A stretch of DNA of 64,000 nt from NCBI RefSeq assembly GCF_000001735.4, contig NC_003071.7:6503151-6567150 (forward strand). The letters run 5' to 3'. Below, piece after piece: positions 11,601 to 23,847 of the stretch; position 1 is the first letter of the stretch; each line of letters begins with the position of its first letter. The position numbers and the translations under genes were made by a program. Under the pieces are notes generated by a model. That model had not been told where the DNA came from, did no database searches, and was given only the letters and a program-made list of their open reading frames with translations. Source of the stretch: Arabidopsis thaliana. Lineage: Eukaryota; Streptophyta; Magnoliopsida; Brassicales; Brassicaceae.

Positions 11601-13230
11601 TGATAGTAGGGTGTCAATCTAATTAGGTAAGTTTCCTATAATAACGATGCAATCATGTACTAAGTCAAGCCAAGTCTAGATGATTTGAATTATCTAACAA
11701 CCTAAGTGATCATGCAAGAAACTAACAAAACTATACTAAGCAGGAATTAAAGAACATGAGTGATGAAAGTAAGAAGTAAACTACAGACCATGAACTATCA
11801 ATGCATAAACTTGAATAATAAACTAAGTAGAGAAAAGAAAAGATGCTCGGCCGAGCATTGAACATGCAGGTCGAGCAAACACGTTGAGCAAATTAAGTTG
11901 AGTAGATGAATTAAACAAAACGAGCAAATGAACAAAAGAAAATGAGCAGATGAGTAACAACACGAAATTCAATCAATCTAAGCGAAGCCGAGCTCTTAAG
12001 AGTGGGGTAGTTGGTTCTAGTGGACTCCTAAATCCATTTAGCTAACTAACAAACTCAATCAAGCTATTCCTAGACAATAGATTCATAATCAGATCAATAC
12101 ACTCTCGTGACAATGATCCTCATAACTTTACCATCTCAATTCTCATTGATGAAACATAGCAAAGCACGCATTAAACAACAATCTATTAAAGTCAATAAGC
12201 AGTCTAAACATCCAATCTATTGGGTTAGAATCTACAAATCTCAGGAATTAGTTGGTTCAGACATTTCATCAAACACATTTTGGGTGTAGAAAGTCTGAGA
12301 TCAATCTCTAGTTGATCAGAAAGGAAATAGCACTAAGAACTCCTAATCCATAAGGGAATCATGCATTAAACACTTAGCTAGCTAAAGAAACAGAGGAATC
12401 CACCTAAACCTAACTCATCCTCAAGAACTCTGAAGAACACTACTCAAAAACAATGAGGAGCAACATAGAACAAAACTCAGAAAAATCATAAAACCCAAAA
12501 ATCATTATAAACTTAGTATGCAATAGATTTAAGCAAGGTAAACAACTTTGTAGTAGAAAAAATTATTGCAAAAACTTAAAGATTCAATAGGAAATTAAAG
12601 GAACATATTTATGATTTTTACAAAAGAGGCAAAGAAATCTCTAGAACAAAAGAAATAAAAAAGGAATTTCCATTAGGTAAAGGGAAGGGGTCTATTTATA
12701 GCAAATACTAGGTTGACCTAATTCGCTAGAAGACAAAATAGAGAGGCGGTTTGGTCCAACTCAACCTAAGGTCGAGCAGGTGCAAATCTTCAAGATTTAC
12801 TTTTTCTTCACTTGCTCGACATGCACGACCGAGCAAAAAGGTCGAGCTTAACACAAATCTTCCAAAATGGCTTCTAATTTTCTGCTGTAACTGTTACACT
12901 GTTGCGGCTTTTGATGTACCACTCAACCTTATCCCGTGCATAGATCTCAAGCATAGCTTCATTTCTTCGTGAGGCATCTCTTTAGCTTGACCAATCGATC
13001 ACATCTTGTGCATAGACCCCGAGCTCAACTTCTTAGTTCCAAAAACTCCCAAAATAGGTTCAAAAGCACTTGTTTTACCTAAAAAACACTCCATATGCAG
13101 ATATGCCATGCAATGCTATGCAAAACATGAAAAGGGAGAAAAAGGTCTATGAATGCATAAAAAGAAGCATGAAACCAAACTAAATGTATGGAAAATAAGG
13201 GCTTAAAACGTGTAAAATTTGGTGTTATCA
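11601..13230 (-). mobile_element. 1,630-bp solo LTR, TGATA..TATCA family, copy A
   Basis: On the minus strand the element begins TGATAACACCAAATTTTACA and ends CACCCTACTATCA, and AAGAT flanks both sides exactly (11596-11600 and 13231-13235). These are proper TG..CA LTR ends with a 5-bp target duplication. There is no second LTR or gag-pol, so it is a solo LTR. Reading minus, a palindrome-rich patch at about 12850-12765 (TGCTCGAC, GACCGAGCA, GGTCGAG) sits some 60-70 bp upstream of a TATA-like GCTATAAATAG (about 12701-12691). A perfect palindrome, TGCTCGGCCGAGCA, lies further downstream at 11844-11857. The layout matches the solo LTRs at 13925 and 23848. Confidence 0.88.
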
Positions 13231-13235
13231 AAGAT

Positions 13236-13511
13236 TGAGGGAGTAATATGGGTTCATATATGTTTCACAATGTCATTCCTACAATTTCTACTTCTTTGAG
13301 GTTTTAAAATAGATATTTCATATAAAGCATCTTAAAATTTATTATTTTACATGTATATTTTCTTTTGGTATGAACAACACTACTAATATAGAATTAATAA
13401 ACTTTCCAAATTTAACCGTCGAAAGTTTTTAGAATGCTGATATGGAATAATATTATTGGTTATTTAAAATCACATTTAAACAGTTTGATAGACAAATAAC
13501 TCCAACTTTTA
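13236..13511. other. Short AT-rich spacer
   Basis: Spacer between a solo LTR and a MITE. I see no gene or clear repeat. Confidence 0.5.
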
Positions 13512-13641
13512 GGGGGTGTATTCAAATTAGAATTTAAAGTGATTCGAATTTCATGAGACTTTTTAGAATTCATGTTTGAATAACATAGAATTTATAAATT
13601 CTACACAAATCTCTTAAAATTCCACTTTCAATACACCCTCC
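13512..13641. mobile_element. 130-bp Tourist-like (PIF/Harbinger) MITE
   Basis: The left end GGGGGTGTATTCAAATTAGA and the right end read in reverse, GGAGGGTGTATTGAAAGTGG, form imperfect inverted repeats of over 25 bases. The element is bounded by TTA on both sides (13509-13511 and 13642-13644), the target preferred by PIF/Harbinger transposases. It is AT-rich and non-coding. Confidence 0.88.
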
Positions 13642-13924
13642 TTAGATAGATAAAACTCTATTGTTCATATGTTATCAATCAGAGTTTAATTTCAATTGAA
13701 AATAACTATCAAGTTATCCATATATATATCTTTTGTGGAAGCCAATTAACCCAGTGGATAGGGGTTTAAAGGATTTACACCAAATGTTTAGAATTAGATT
13801 ACCAAAAAGTGCATCTTCTTGCAGATTATCGGAGGTTCTAGAGGAAAATTTATCGGAGGTTCTAGAGGAATGCATGTAGAGCCGTATGTTGTAGTCTTGT
13901 GTGTTGCATGAACATTAGGTCTAT

Positions 13925-15224
13925 TGATATGTTGTTTTTTTTGGTATTTTAGGTCCTTTGTCTAACCTTTGTTTTGAGTCATCTATCATGTCGTAGTCCA
14001 TGTATTACGTCTTTTTTTGTTGCGTCTTGAGTCTTTAACAGGTCTTAGGTACTAGTGAAAAGATTGGATAGTTTTGACCTCGTTTGGCTTGAAAAAGGAT
14101 GAGAAAAGCTGAACCGAGGAGAAAGAAGGAGTCAAGGAGACGGTTAGACTGATCGGTCCGTGCATTGACGAGGTGGGCAGAGACGGTTAGACCGATCGGT
14201 CCACCGCCAGACCGATTGGTCAGTGCTTCATTGATTCGGCAGAGATTGTTGGACCGATCGGTCCACCACCTGACCGATTGGTCCACCAGAAGACCGATCG
14301 GTTCGGCTTCACGATGAACGGTTCCGGTATTCCTTAACCGGATTTATCTTCTATTTTCTGTAATTAGTTATAAAAACCCCAAAACCTAATTTTATTTTTA
14401 CGCTTCTTTTTCTGCAACATTTGGAGAGTATTTTTGTAAGCTACTACCTTTGGGATTAGAGATTCATCCTTCTTGATAATTTGGAGAAGATTTCTAACCC
14501 TTATTTCTTATTTATTCAATTTGAATTATGTTTGCTTTCATATCTCTTTACTTCATTTCTATTGCTATGTGTGAATAATTCTCCAATTGAATTTTAGGGT
14601 TCTAAGTAGAAAGTCAATGAATTAGTAACTAAATTGTTATACAGAGTTCTCAATCTTTGGGGTATTCATTTTCTGTGTCTTTAATGCTAGAATAGGATTG
14701 ATCACTTCTTTTTAGAAATTAGGTTTTTGTATGCATTAAAAGTGTTCGACAGAGACCTGAATGAATATAAATTGATCATTGTATTTCTAACCATCGAAAG
14801 TTGACGTTAGAACACATTGCGAACTAAATAAACCAATTCATTAATGCGAATTTGATTAGGAAACTGCAAACGAAAGTTTAGTAGTCGAGTAGTCAAATTT
14901 AGTGGCTAGTATCTCGGGAGAAAGTTAGTCTAGAATTATGTTTATGTTTGAGAACGGTTCTTCATAATTGAATTTCCTGTTTTGTTTATTCTGCTAGTTT
15001 TTGTCTTTTGAAATACCCTAACACCCAATATCTCCAATCCATAAGTTTAATTCTTTTATTTATTTTCATTTTCATTTATAATTCTGAAAACCAAACAAAC
15101 AACCTCTTTAGTTTTAGCTCATAACGAGTTTCAGAAATTTTTAGAGTATCTTTTGTCCTTATAAATCGATCTCAAATATACAGTCTAGCGATTAAGTGTA
15201 TTGAGTTAATTATTCGAGCAATCA
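13925..15224 (+). mobile_element. 1,300-bp solo LTR, TGATA..ATCA family, copy B
   Basis: The element begins TGATATGTTG and ends GAGCAATCA, flanked by TCTAT at 13920-13924 and 15225-15229 (exact 5-bp duplication). U3 carries several GACCGATCGGTCC-type palindromes between about 14148 and 14305, including the perfect GGACCGATCGGTCC at 14251-14264. About 65 bp on is a TATA-like TTATAAAAACCCC (about 14369). The downstream half contains GAGAACGGTTC (about 14950) followed by AATACCCTAA, blocks also present in the same order in the LTR at 23848 read on the minus strand. No coding region is recognisable. Confidence 0.87.
14148..14305. repeat. GACCGATCGGTCC palindrome cluster in U3
   Basis: At least five close variants occur: GACTGATCGGTCC, GACCGATCGGTCC, GACCGATTGGTC, the perfect palindrome GGACCGATCGGTCC and GACCGATCGGTTC. 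They sit just upstream of the TATA-like box of this solo LTR. Confidence 0.88.
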
Positions 15225-15229
15225 TCTAT

Positions 15230-15656
15230 CACTTGGATGTCATACATGCATGACCATTGTCTGTTGTCCGTAGTCCGTTGTCCGTTGTAGAACCTAATGT
15301 TACATAAAGAGTTGAATTATAAAATTATTGTTCGTGGAAACTGTTACATAAAATTAGAGTTACATAAAGAGTTTCACCGTAATTTCATACGCAATAGAAT
15401 GTTGAAATATAATAATATAACTAAATTTATATCTCTGATCATAATACATTAGATGACAATAAAGGTAAGATACAAAAAAGGGGAACAAACGTTAATAAAA
15501 TTTATATTGAGAAAATTATCACTTTCCGAAAATATAGAAGTTAAATTGAAATATCAATAAATAAGTGGGAGTACCTCAAATTAAATGAGAGTAACAACCA
15601 ACTACTCCTTTCTTCTATACTCTAACGCATACACATTTTTTAAAACAATTTCCGTC
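15230..15656. other. Upstream region of the LTP gene
   Basis: AT-rich sequence between the solo LTR and the LTP promoter. A short GTCCGT(T/A)GTC repeat lies at about 15260-15290. No ORF or further transposon end is visible. Confidence 0.5.
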
Positions 15657-15667
15657 TCTATATAAAA
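15657..15667 (+). promoter_or_regulatory. TATA box of the LTP7-like gene
   Basis: TCTATATAAAA lies about 70 bases upstream of the ATG, followed by a CA-rich, CT-rich leader (ACACTCACTCCACAACTCTC). This is a strong plant core promoter by appearance. Confidence 0.75.
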
Positions 15668-15737
15668 CACTCACTCCACAACTCTCTTCATCACCCATCT
15701 CCTTTTGGAAACCATTTACTGGAACTAAAGGATATAT

Positions 15738-16738
15738 ATGGCTGGTCTTATGAAGTTAGGATGCTTGGTCTTTGTCTTCGTGATTGCGGCCGGTCCAATC
15801 ACAGCAAAGGCGGCTCTGAGCTGTGGCGAAGTTAACAGCAATTTGAAACCGTGCACTGGCTACTTGACCAATGGTGGTATCACTAGCCCAGGCCCACAGT
15901 GCTGCAATGGTGTTAGAAAGCTTAACGGCATGGTCCTTACAACCCTAGACCGTCGGCAAGCATGTCGTTGCATTAAAAATGCCGCTAGAAACGTCGGCCC
16001 TGGTCTCAACGCTGACCGTGCTGCTGGGATTCCTAGGAGATGCGGAATCAAAATACCTTACAGTACCCAAATCAGGTTCAACACCAAGTGCAACACGTAC
16101 ATATGTTAATCTCTTTCTCATCTAATTATACTAAATCAACAGTCACTTTTTCAATAACTGATACATTTTCTGTTTGACATGTGGCATAAGTCTCAAATTC
16201 TACTCTTTTACTTCTTCTTTTTCTTTTACACTTTACGACAAAACAAAAATAAAATAAAGAAAATAAACTGTTCCTTTTCAAAAATTAAAAACTGTTCTTA
16301 TTCTCCACATCCACATGATCTCTACAATCTCCAAACACTGTTTTCTTTCACACCTTACACAAAAAAAAAACTGTTCTTTTAAATAATTAAAAACTGTTTC
16401 TTTGTTTTTTTATTATTATTTTGTAATATTGATACAAATTTTTTGTTTTTATAACACTAATGCATATGTTTGATATTCTCAAAATATTTTAATATATTTT
16501 ATAAATTAATATTTAATTAACTCTGCATAACAGTGGCATAATTCTAGTATATATATAATTAAAGAGGTTTAAGAAATAAGGAAAATTTACGTACTCATCA
16601 AATTATTTTACTACAGACAAAATTTTGCCAAAAAACAAATTTGCAAAAGGAAGTATATATCGAACCCCTAACTCAGAAAATTGGAAACTTGTAATAACGG
16701 TGTTATGTTGAATTGTATGTGGCTGCAGCGTGAGGTGA
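15738..16738 (+). CDS. LTP7: Type 1 non-specific lipid-transfer protein (LTP7-like), two exons
   Basis: The protein is a small secreted carrier: a hydrophobic signal peptide (about 1-25, cut near ITAKA/ALSC) and the eight-cysteine LTP fold in the order C, C, CC, CxC, C, C. The loop before CC and the last loop are each about two residues longer than in LTP1. Such proteins bind lipids in the apoplast and cell wall and are linked to cuticle formation and defence. The unspliced frame would end in a ninth cysteine (..TYIC). A GT donor at 16097 and an AG acceptor at 16727-16728 instead join exon 1 (15738-16096) to a 10-base exon 2 (16729-16738), giving ..KCNTVR and stop. This is the C-terminus typical of Arabidopsis LTPs, whose genes carry an intron at this codon. 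The spliced product is 122 residues. The gene name rests on remembered sequence and neighbours. Confidence 0.93.
16097..16728 (+). other. Predicted 632-bp intron of the LTP gene
   Basis: It begins GTACAT and ends GGCTGCAG. It is AT-rich with several poly-T runs, typical of a plant intron. The spliced junction makes codon ACC (Thr) followed by GTG AGG TGA. Confidence 0.85.
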
Positions 16739-17099
16739 TCGGCGGTCAGATGAAGCTACTAGCGGATATTTCTAATATAGTAATATATATAGTTAGATAG
16801 TAAAAAAGAGAGGCCTAGTTACCGATCCAGTTAACTGGACATAAATCGGAAAGTAATTGGCAAATTAGTTTTCTCAATTTTGAATAATAATTTTACCTAA
16901 ATATTGGTTTATATATTATTTGTAAGAAATCACATATACATATGTCAGTGAAATAAGATGGTCTTGTGGTTGAATTTTTGAATTTAATGGGTAACTCTCA
17001 GCTTCAAGTCCAGAATTCGGGTTTACTAGGATCTGTTTTTATTTTATTTTTTAACGATTTTGTTTTACTGAAAAATTTAATGAAATCATAGGAAGTCGA

Positions 17100-17360
17100 G
17101 GAGTGTAATTGGAGTGTGATTGTAGTTTAAAATAAAGCCATGGTACAAACATATCAAGAAGGACATGGGATGAGAATCATCTATCCATGTCTAGAGAAAC
17201 CCCACAACCACTTTAGAGTCAATTTTCAGATCAATGTGCACGACTCTCTTCTCTCAAGCAATATATAGACCATTGTACATTCTCCATAGTTTCCGTTAAT
17301 GGTGTTGAGCATCGAGCAATGTTAACAGCAAACCCTCCACACTAATCGCCTCTCTAGCTC
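17100..17360 (-). pseudogene. Second, decayed LINE RNase H-like fragment
   Basis: Read on the minus strand, the sequence contains YGECTMVYI and, in a shifted frame, LKIDSKVVVGFL then a stop, then DDSHPMSFLICL. This parallels the better-preserved fragment at 10.6-11 kb (WGMYYGLYLAW, VELEVDTEMVVGFLR, SESHPLSFLVRL). Frameshifts and stops show it is dead. No poly-A tail or target duplication is evident. Confidence 0.65.
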
Positions 17361-19254
17361 ATCCCGCAAAGGTCCACCGCCGTTGCTAAACAAGGATTCC
17401 TTCGGGAGGCTCCTTCTTTTTTTATTTGTGCAAATATTTGTTTTCATTCATCACAATGGAATAAGGTTCAAAATAACCAAAGGTACAAGGATAATAAGGT
17501 TACAAACAGAGGAAATAAAAGCTAAAGCAAAAGCTACACAAACATAGTTATAGTAGTTCGACAAAAAATCTATGAGAACTTGAAGACCAAAGCTAGTTAG
17601 CAAGTTGGAACAAGTGATAACATGATTTATCGAAGAATTATCCATAGACGAAACATTAAACGATATATTTGTCACTGTCATTAGACTAAGTGATATTGAA
17701 GAGGGTTCCATGACCAAGGTTTTCGTCGGTGTGAGAAGAGGCTCCTTCCATGTGTAACTATATCCAAACGGTGTTTGCACTCACGGTATATATGGTAGGT
17801 GTGAAAATGTATTTGGAGATAGACTTTTTTTTGGCTGCCCATTTTTAGTATAAATTACTAACAGTTATAAATCTAATGATAACTTTATTTAAGTAAGGAT
17901 TTTTTTTGGCTGTTAACACATACAGTTAAGGTGATTAATTAAGACTTTAGAAATCCAAACCGAAGTTAAGAAAATTTACATAAATAGAATTATACGGATA
18001 AAGTTTATCTTGTAAATACTAAACTACTCACCCTAAGATTCAAATGGCATTGAATAAAAAAAATGAAGAAAGTAAATTCTTAATCGTCACGAATTCATCC
18101 AAATACGTTAAGAATACAATCCTATTCGTCGGTGCAGACACCAAAAATGAAGATTTTATTATACGTAAATAAAAAAGGTTTTCAATGATTGGTTCAAAAA
18201 CAAAGGAAAAAAAAGCAAATCATTATCACCATAAGTGAGGATTGGACTATTATTTTCTAGTTACAAAAATGTAAACTGCTAGGATATGACTTGCAGTATA
18301 CTGCGGGTTAAATATTTTAATTATTTTTCTTTGTCATAAAATAGAATTTGTTGTTTGTGTTGATTAATAATTATTGATAAGGTTGTATATGCTTTTTATT
18401 GAGTCATAATTATGATATTAGTCAGAATTTGTTGTTTGTTGTTTACATAATAAGTCTAATATATGTTATTTTATCTTTTAGGATTTGACTTGTGATAGAC
18501 CATACCACATGATAATATTTTAGTTTTTATTTATATTTTGTTTAAATAAAATTTTATAATTGAAACTTTTGGTGTTTTCAGATTTTACCCGTGGAACATA
18601 TGTAAATTAGTAACAACACAAATAAAATTATACATTTAAATGTATCAAAGAAGAATAACATTTAGACATGTCAAATAAGATTAACACTTATAATATAATG
18701 TTGAATTTTAATGTATTTTTGTAACTAAAAATTTAAAATTGAAATTGTATTTGTTATGTTATTATTGTTTGTTTTGTTTTGTATTGTATAGTTGTAATTT
18801 GATTTAATTCTAAGAATACACCCGTGGTATCAAGATCTGCCCCATCTAAACTCATAGCACTATATAAACTCGTCTCATCCAAACATGTTCTACTATGTAA
18901 ACCCGTCTCATCTAAATCCATCCTGCAATATTAATCCGTCCCCTGATAACTAAAAATTAAATTGTTCTTTTCTTATTTTTAATAATATTTTTATTTAAGA
19001 TATTTCTAGTCAATTTACAATTTTAATCTAATAAGAAAAATTGTATACTATTTATATTTAGATTTTATATCGAATTTTTTCAACAAAAAAAAAATTATTG
19101 TTAAATATTTTGTATCTTTAAAATTAATATATGTCCTATTTGTATTTTCTATCTTCAATATATTTGGTTTTGATATATTTTAGAAAACCTGTTTAAATAA
19201 TTATTAAAATTTGAATGCCATATATATTTATGTGATTTTTTATAATTTAAAGAC

Positions 19255-19274
19255 ATATATATATATATATATAT
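19255..19274. repeat. (TA)n microsatellite
   Basis: Alternating TA run. A similar run follows about 50 bp later, and both are flanked by TTGTTTAGATT / TTGTTCAGTTT, suggesting a small tandem duplication. Confidence 0.85.
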
Positions 19275-19323
19275 TGTTTAGATTTGTTGTTGAGATCTTT
19301 TTAGTGTCTATTTTTGTTTAAAG

Positions 19324-19348
19324 ATATATATATATATATATATATATT
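19324..19348. repeat. (TA)n microsatellite
   Basis: Second alternating TA run of the pair, preceded by AAAGA as is the first. Confidence 0.85.
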
Positions 19349-20520
19349 GTTCAGTTTAAGAGCAAATATGTATTTCAAAAATGTTAAGTCGATAAAATAA
19401 AATTGTTAAGTAGATAAACAAAATAAACTTATTTTTGTAACATGGTATTATTATTTTCTCAATTATAAATTTTGCAAGTATTATTAGATTGACAAATAGT
19501 GTAAATAAGTGTAATGTATATGTGACACGTAGAGTTCTAATGAGGATTAAAATATTACATGACCATCAAGGCCTAGTTAGCTAAATAGCCCAACATCATA
19601 CAACATAAGAATCCAATTTGAATAAAGAAAACCCACCCAAATAATAATTAAAAGAAGCGGAGTTGTAGCCAAACCTGTCCCACAATATAACCCCGTCCCT
19701 TGAAATTAAACATAATTTTATCATTTTTTTATAAATTTCAAAATAAATTTAATATCGACCCAAACTTTATCATTGAATTTTGATTGTTAAAAAATTAAAG
19801 CTAAACTTTATAATAAAAAAATTCTATTTTTGTAAAGTTTCTATTTTTTATAATAAAAAAAATTTATAATAAATATTTAAATATTTGTAAAGTTTCTAAT
19901 TTAAAATAAATAAAAACCCAAATAAACCGGATAACCACTTTAATTTTGGACACTTGATAAATCAAGTTTTCTGCTTATTCGTAACTTGAATTATTTTGGT
20001 TCTTTTTATAATATGGCTCTGAACCAATGTCCAATTTTTTTAAGCGATGTGGGATACATATTATTTCTTCATCAATTGAATAATATATGTCCGTTTTAAA
20101 TTTTTTGAATTACATCATATTAAGAAAAAATATAATATTTTGTTAACTATTTATATTTTATATAAATTCAAAATAAATTAAATATAAGATCCAATAAATT
20201 TGAAAGAAAAATCATATATTTATGTTTAAATTAGGTAAAGATGGTTTAGGAAATTAGTTAAGGTAAATAACAAATATGGTTAATTTAGAGATATTATATA
20301 TATTAAAATTGTTAATCAAATTAATTTTATTTTTAATTATTTGTTTGATAGAAAATGGTAATAAAAACCAATTATGGAATATCAGATTGAAGATTTTCGA
20401 ATCAAAATCAAATAAAAAAATCCGATCCAATTGAATTTCTTAAAATATACTTAAAAAATGTTAAGTAGATTTCTCATAACATGAACTGAATGTGGATAAG
20501 TTGTCAATCCAATCATGTGA

Positions 20521-21000
20521 ACTCCTTGTTACAGGAAGCAGCAGCCACTGAAGTCGACGATTTTTTCAAAGAAAAGTCAATTTATATTATAAATTTCAGA
20601 TGAAGAGATAAGATCCACTTTCACATCTTTGGATTTTGTCGCTGGCCTACCTCGGTTGATATTTTCCAAAATGGCAAAATCCAAGGCAAGGACGCCTGGA
20701 GTATCCCCACATGCAGTGGTGATTTGATCCACTTTCATATCGTCGGTGGTGTAATCTTTTGACAATTTTATGCTATTGATCTGCATGTTAATAAATTTTC
20801 GGTTCTCATATTTTCCATTTCTTTATCTTCTTAATAAGCTTTTATATCTAAAACGTTTTTCAGGTTTGAGTATAAGAGTAGGTTGGACAGAACTGGTTAT
20901 GTCCTGGAAGGTGAGTTTTATAATGGAGAACTTGGGAAAACTTTTGAACATGTTACATGTGAAAGGTTTTGTCCTTAATTGAACTGGTTATTTAACCAAG
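20521..21000. other. Unassigned short coding-like patch
   Basis: Short open frames lie on both strands: minus 20786-20577, and plus 20863-20980 after a plausible splice acceptor TTTTTCAG. Base composition is less AT-rich than the neighbourhood. The plus frame can also be read as FEYKSRLDRTGYVLEGEFY. I recognise no family; it may be exon debris of a lost gene. Confidence 0.3.
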
Positions 21001-23847
21001 TGATTGTTTGTTTGACAGTTTTTTTTATTTGGCGCATAAACTCGGGATCGGGCATAAATTTGGCGCAGTAGTTAGTAATACAAGAAAGATGTGCATAGTA
21101 GCTTTACTACAAGAATATGGAGTATCGGTAGCGTTCAAAAAACGCTATTTAATTATACTATAACGTTATTAGAAACGCTCTATCATCGTCCGTCATAAAA
21201 GGTCAGAGATATATTGTAGCGCTTTTTTGTTATGCTATCATTATTTCATTTATTACAGCGCTTTAACTGCTGCAATATTTAATTATTTAATAGCGATTAG
21301 TTTTTGATATAAATAACTATTATACATAGCATATTTATTTGTTACATATAATTAGACAATAGCATTTAGTTAATTGCAATATCTATAAATAATGACATTT
21401 TTAATTATGCAATATTTCTCCATTTAATTCCAGGTCATAAATTATTTTTTAATCAAATAAATATTTATTCAAATATTATATCATAAATTCAAAATTCGAA
21501 AGGAAATTCATATTAGATCAAATTCAAGATCCGAAATTACATTTCAATGTCAAAGCCAAACATGATTTTATCGGTACTTAACAAAAAAAACCACATAATG
21601 TTTACACAAACATGATTTTATCAGTAAGCCAAGCCACAATACTACCTACTACATCGACAATGGTTTGAATTTTAGAGTTTGGTCTCCACACAGCAGCATC
21701 TCCAATCTTTGAAACTTCTACACATACCTTGCTCGCATTTGGACTTAGGGGCATATGATGGACTGTATCTGAAGGGTTAGAGGTACATACTCTTCCTTAT
21801 GCTATTCTTTCTCTCCTGTTCTTGTAATCTAACATGATGCATTTCTTCTTGGCAGATTTGATGGTGCTAGCAGTACTGTTACTTAAGCTCTACAAGAATC
21901 AAAAATAATACCAAGCATTCAGGCGATGGTCTTTTCTAGGCTGTAAGTTAAAGTGCAGAAATTTACCAGTGGAGGTGATGGTCTTTTATCTGGTGATGTT
22001 GTTTCATACAGTGGAGGAGATGAATTCACATATTGTATACTATGAAGTGGCCATGCAATGTTCTCATTTAGTACATCTCCCATAACAAACTTTCCTAGAC
22101 TTGGTCTCCACAAATATGCGGCTTTGTTAAACACCTTTTCAACCTTAACAATTGCAGCAGAAGGACCAAGAGGCATATTGTTCACAAGTTCTTTTCAGTC
22201 TGTTGAACACAATCGACCCTCACCAACCACAGAATCAGCCATATTCCAATCAATTATGATGATTTTAACGGTTGATGAATCTTTAGCCTAAAGCATGATG
22301 CATAAATAATAAGTGATTGGGTATAGTGTTTAGGTTCAGCTAGATAATTGACAAGTGATGGGAAAAAGACATTACCGAAGATCCTGCAGTCTGATTCTCA
22401 GAAGGGGAAGATACATCACTGTCTAGAATGATCTTATCGAAAGGCCAGACAATCTTGTTCCTTAAAGCTTCACCAAGTGTGAAAACTGATGGTGTAGGCC
22501 TCCACAAAGAAGCTGTGGCGTCTAACACTGACTTCGCAATAACAGCCGCAACATTACGTCCAAGTGGAATACGACCAATCTTGTACATTTGTTTAGCAGA
22601 GCAGAATTCTCCTTCACCTACAACAACATCATCATCTGAACACCAATCAAGTAGCTGACATCGAACTCATGCACTAACATTACTAGCCTCAGACTTAGAA
22701 ACCTCTTCAACATGTTCCTGACAAAAAACAATGGAATTTGTGACATTTAAACATTCAATTTTGCTTAATAGCACAAGTGTATTCAATTAGATAATTTACC
22801 TTTTTGGCAGCTAAGCCACTAACTACATTTTGCAAGTCCTCAAGCTTTGTCAGCAAATCAGCTTGAGTAGCTTCAAGCTTCTCCACATGTGAGTCTCTAG
22901 CTAACATGAATGCTAACTTAGTTGCAGTGACTCCGCTGCCCATACCTCTAAGTCTTCCAGGCTTGTCTTTACCTAATACTTGACTCACAGCATCTTCTTT
23001 AAGATCGGTGAATGATGATGAGTCCATTTCACTATCAATAGATTTATTTTTTCCTGAAACCAGAATGTAATGAAAATAAGTACTAGCAAAACAAAAAAAA
23101 GAAAGCAAGTGAAATGAGTGTCTTACAATGGTCTCTGCAAATTCAGGCTTGACAGGTCTCCCATCTAAGTGTATATGACCTGCTATCCAAACCTTGCTTC
23201 TTGTCACCAATATAGGGTTGGAACTCTTTTTTTCTACAAGTATGATAGTGATTAGTTGATGGTAACCAATTTACACAAGCTTAATTGATTAAAGAGTAGA
23301 CATATACCATCTCATGGGCTAGGCGAATCATTCCTTTGCGGCTGGTGGTGTGTGGAATCTGTGCCTTCCTCAACATCCTGTACTTGTCATTTATTTCCTA
23401 CAAAAGTAACTTCCATTAAAACAAATCATCTTCTAAAATATCCAAATGTCAATTTAAAAATAGTTATACAACCTTGAAGGCAGAGAGGTCTTCCTGTTCT
23501 TCACCCATGCATTCCAAGCCGTCACATATTGTATGTTACTTGGTTTTAGCGAAAGCAAATCCGTTTTGTTCTTCACTGCACGCACTTTCGTTGTGAGCTT
23601 CGACTTAGAAGACCTCCACACACAACCCATCTGCTTAAAAACAGCATCCTTTTGCCAATCTTCTTTCAAATTGAACCTCCCCTACACATTGAAAATACAT
23701 AGTTAAACACAAGCATGCATTGATTAAACTCAGCAAATGAGTATGATATACTTGAATTTCTTCCCAGAGTGTGTCCCTAGTCTCATCAGGTAGGTGCCTC
23801 CAGTCATGAAGCAGAACAGGTACATGCTCTCTCACAAGAGGACCAAG

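Larger units (their letters stand above)
17361..20520. other. AT-rich intergenic stretch with microsatellites
   Basis: No gene is supported. An open minus-strand frame at 17451-17780 lacks any recognisable domain or promoter. TA runs occur at 19255-19274 and 19324-19348. Two patches share a theme of CCCGTCTCATC / CTGTCCCACAATATAACCCCGTCCC (about 18840-18950 and 19670-19705), probably pieces of one dispersed repeat. Confidence 0.5.

Noticed and set aside
17451..17780. 109-codon minus-strand open frame
   Set aside because: Two hydrophobic patches but no family signature, promoter or homology I recognise; in AT-rich DNA such frames arise by chance.
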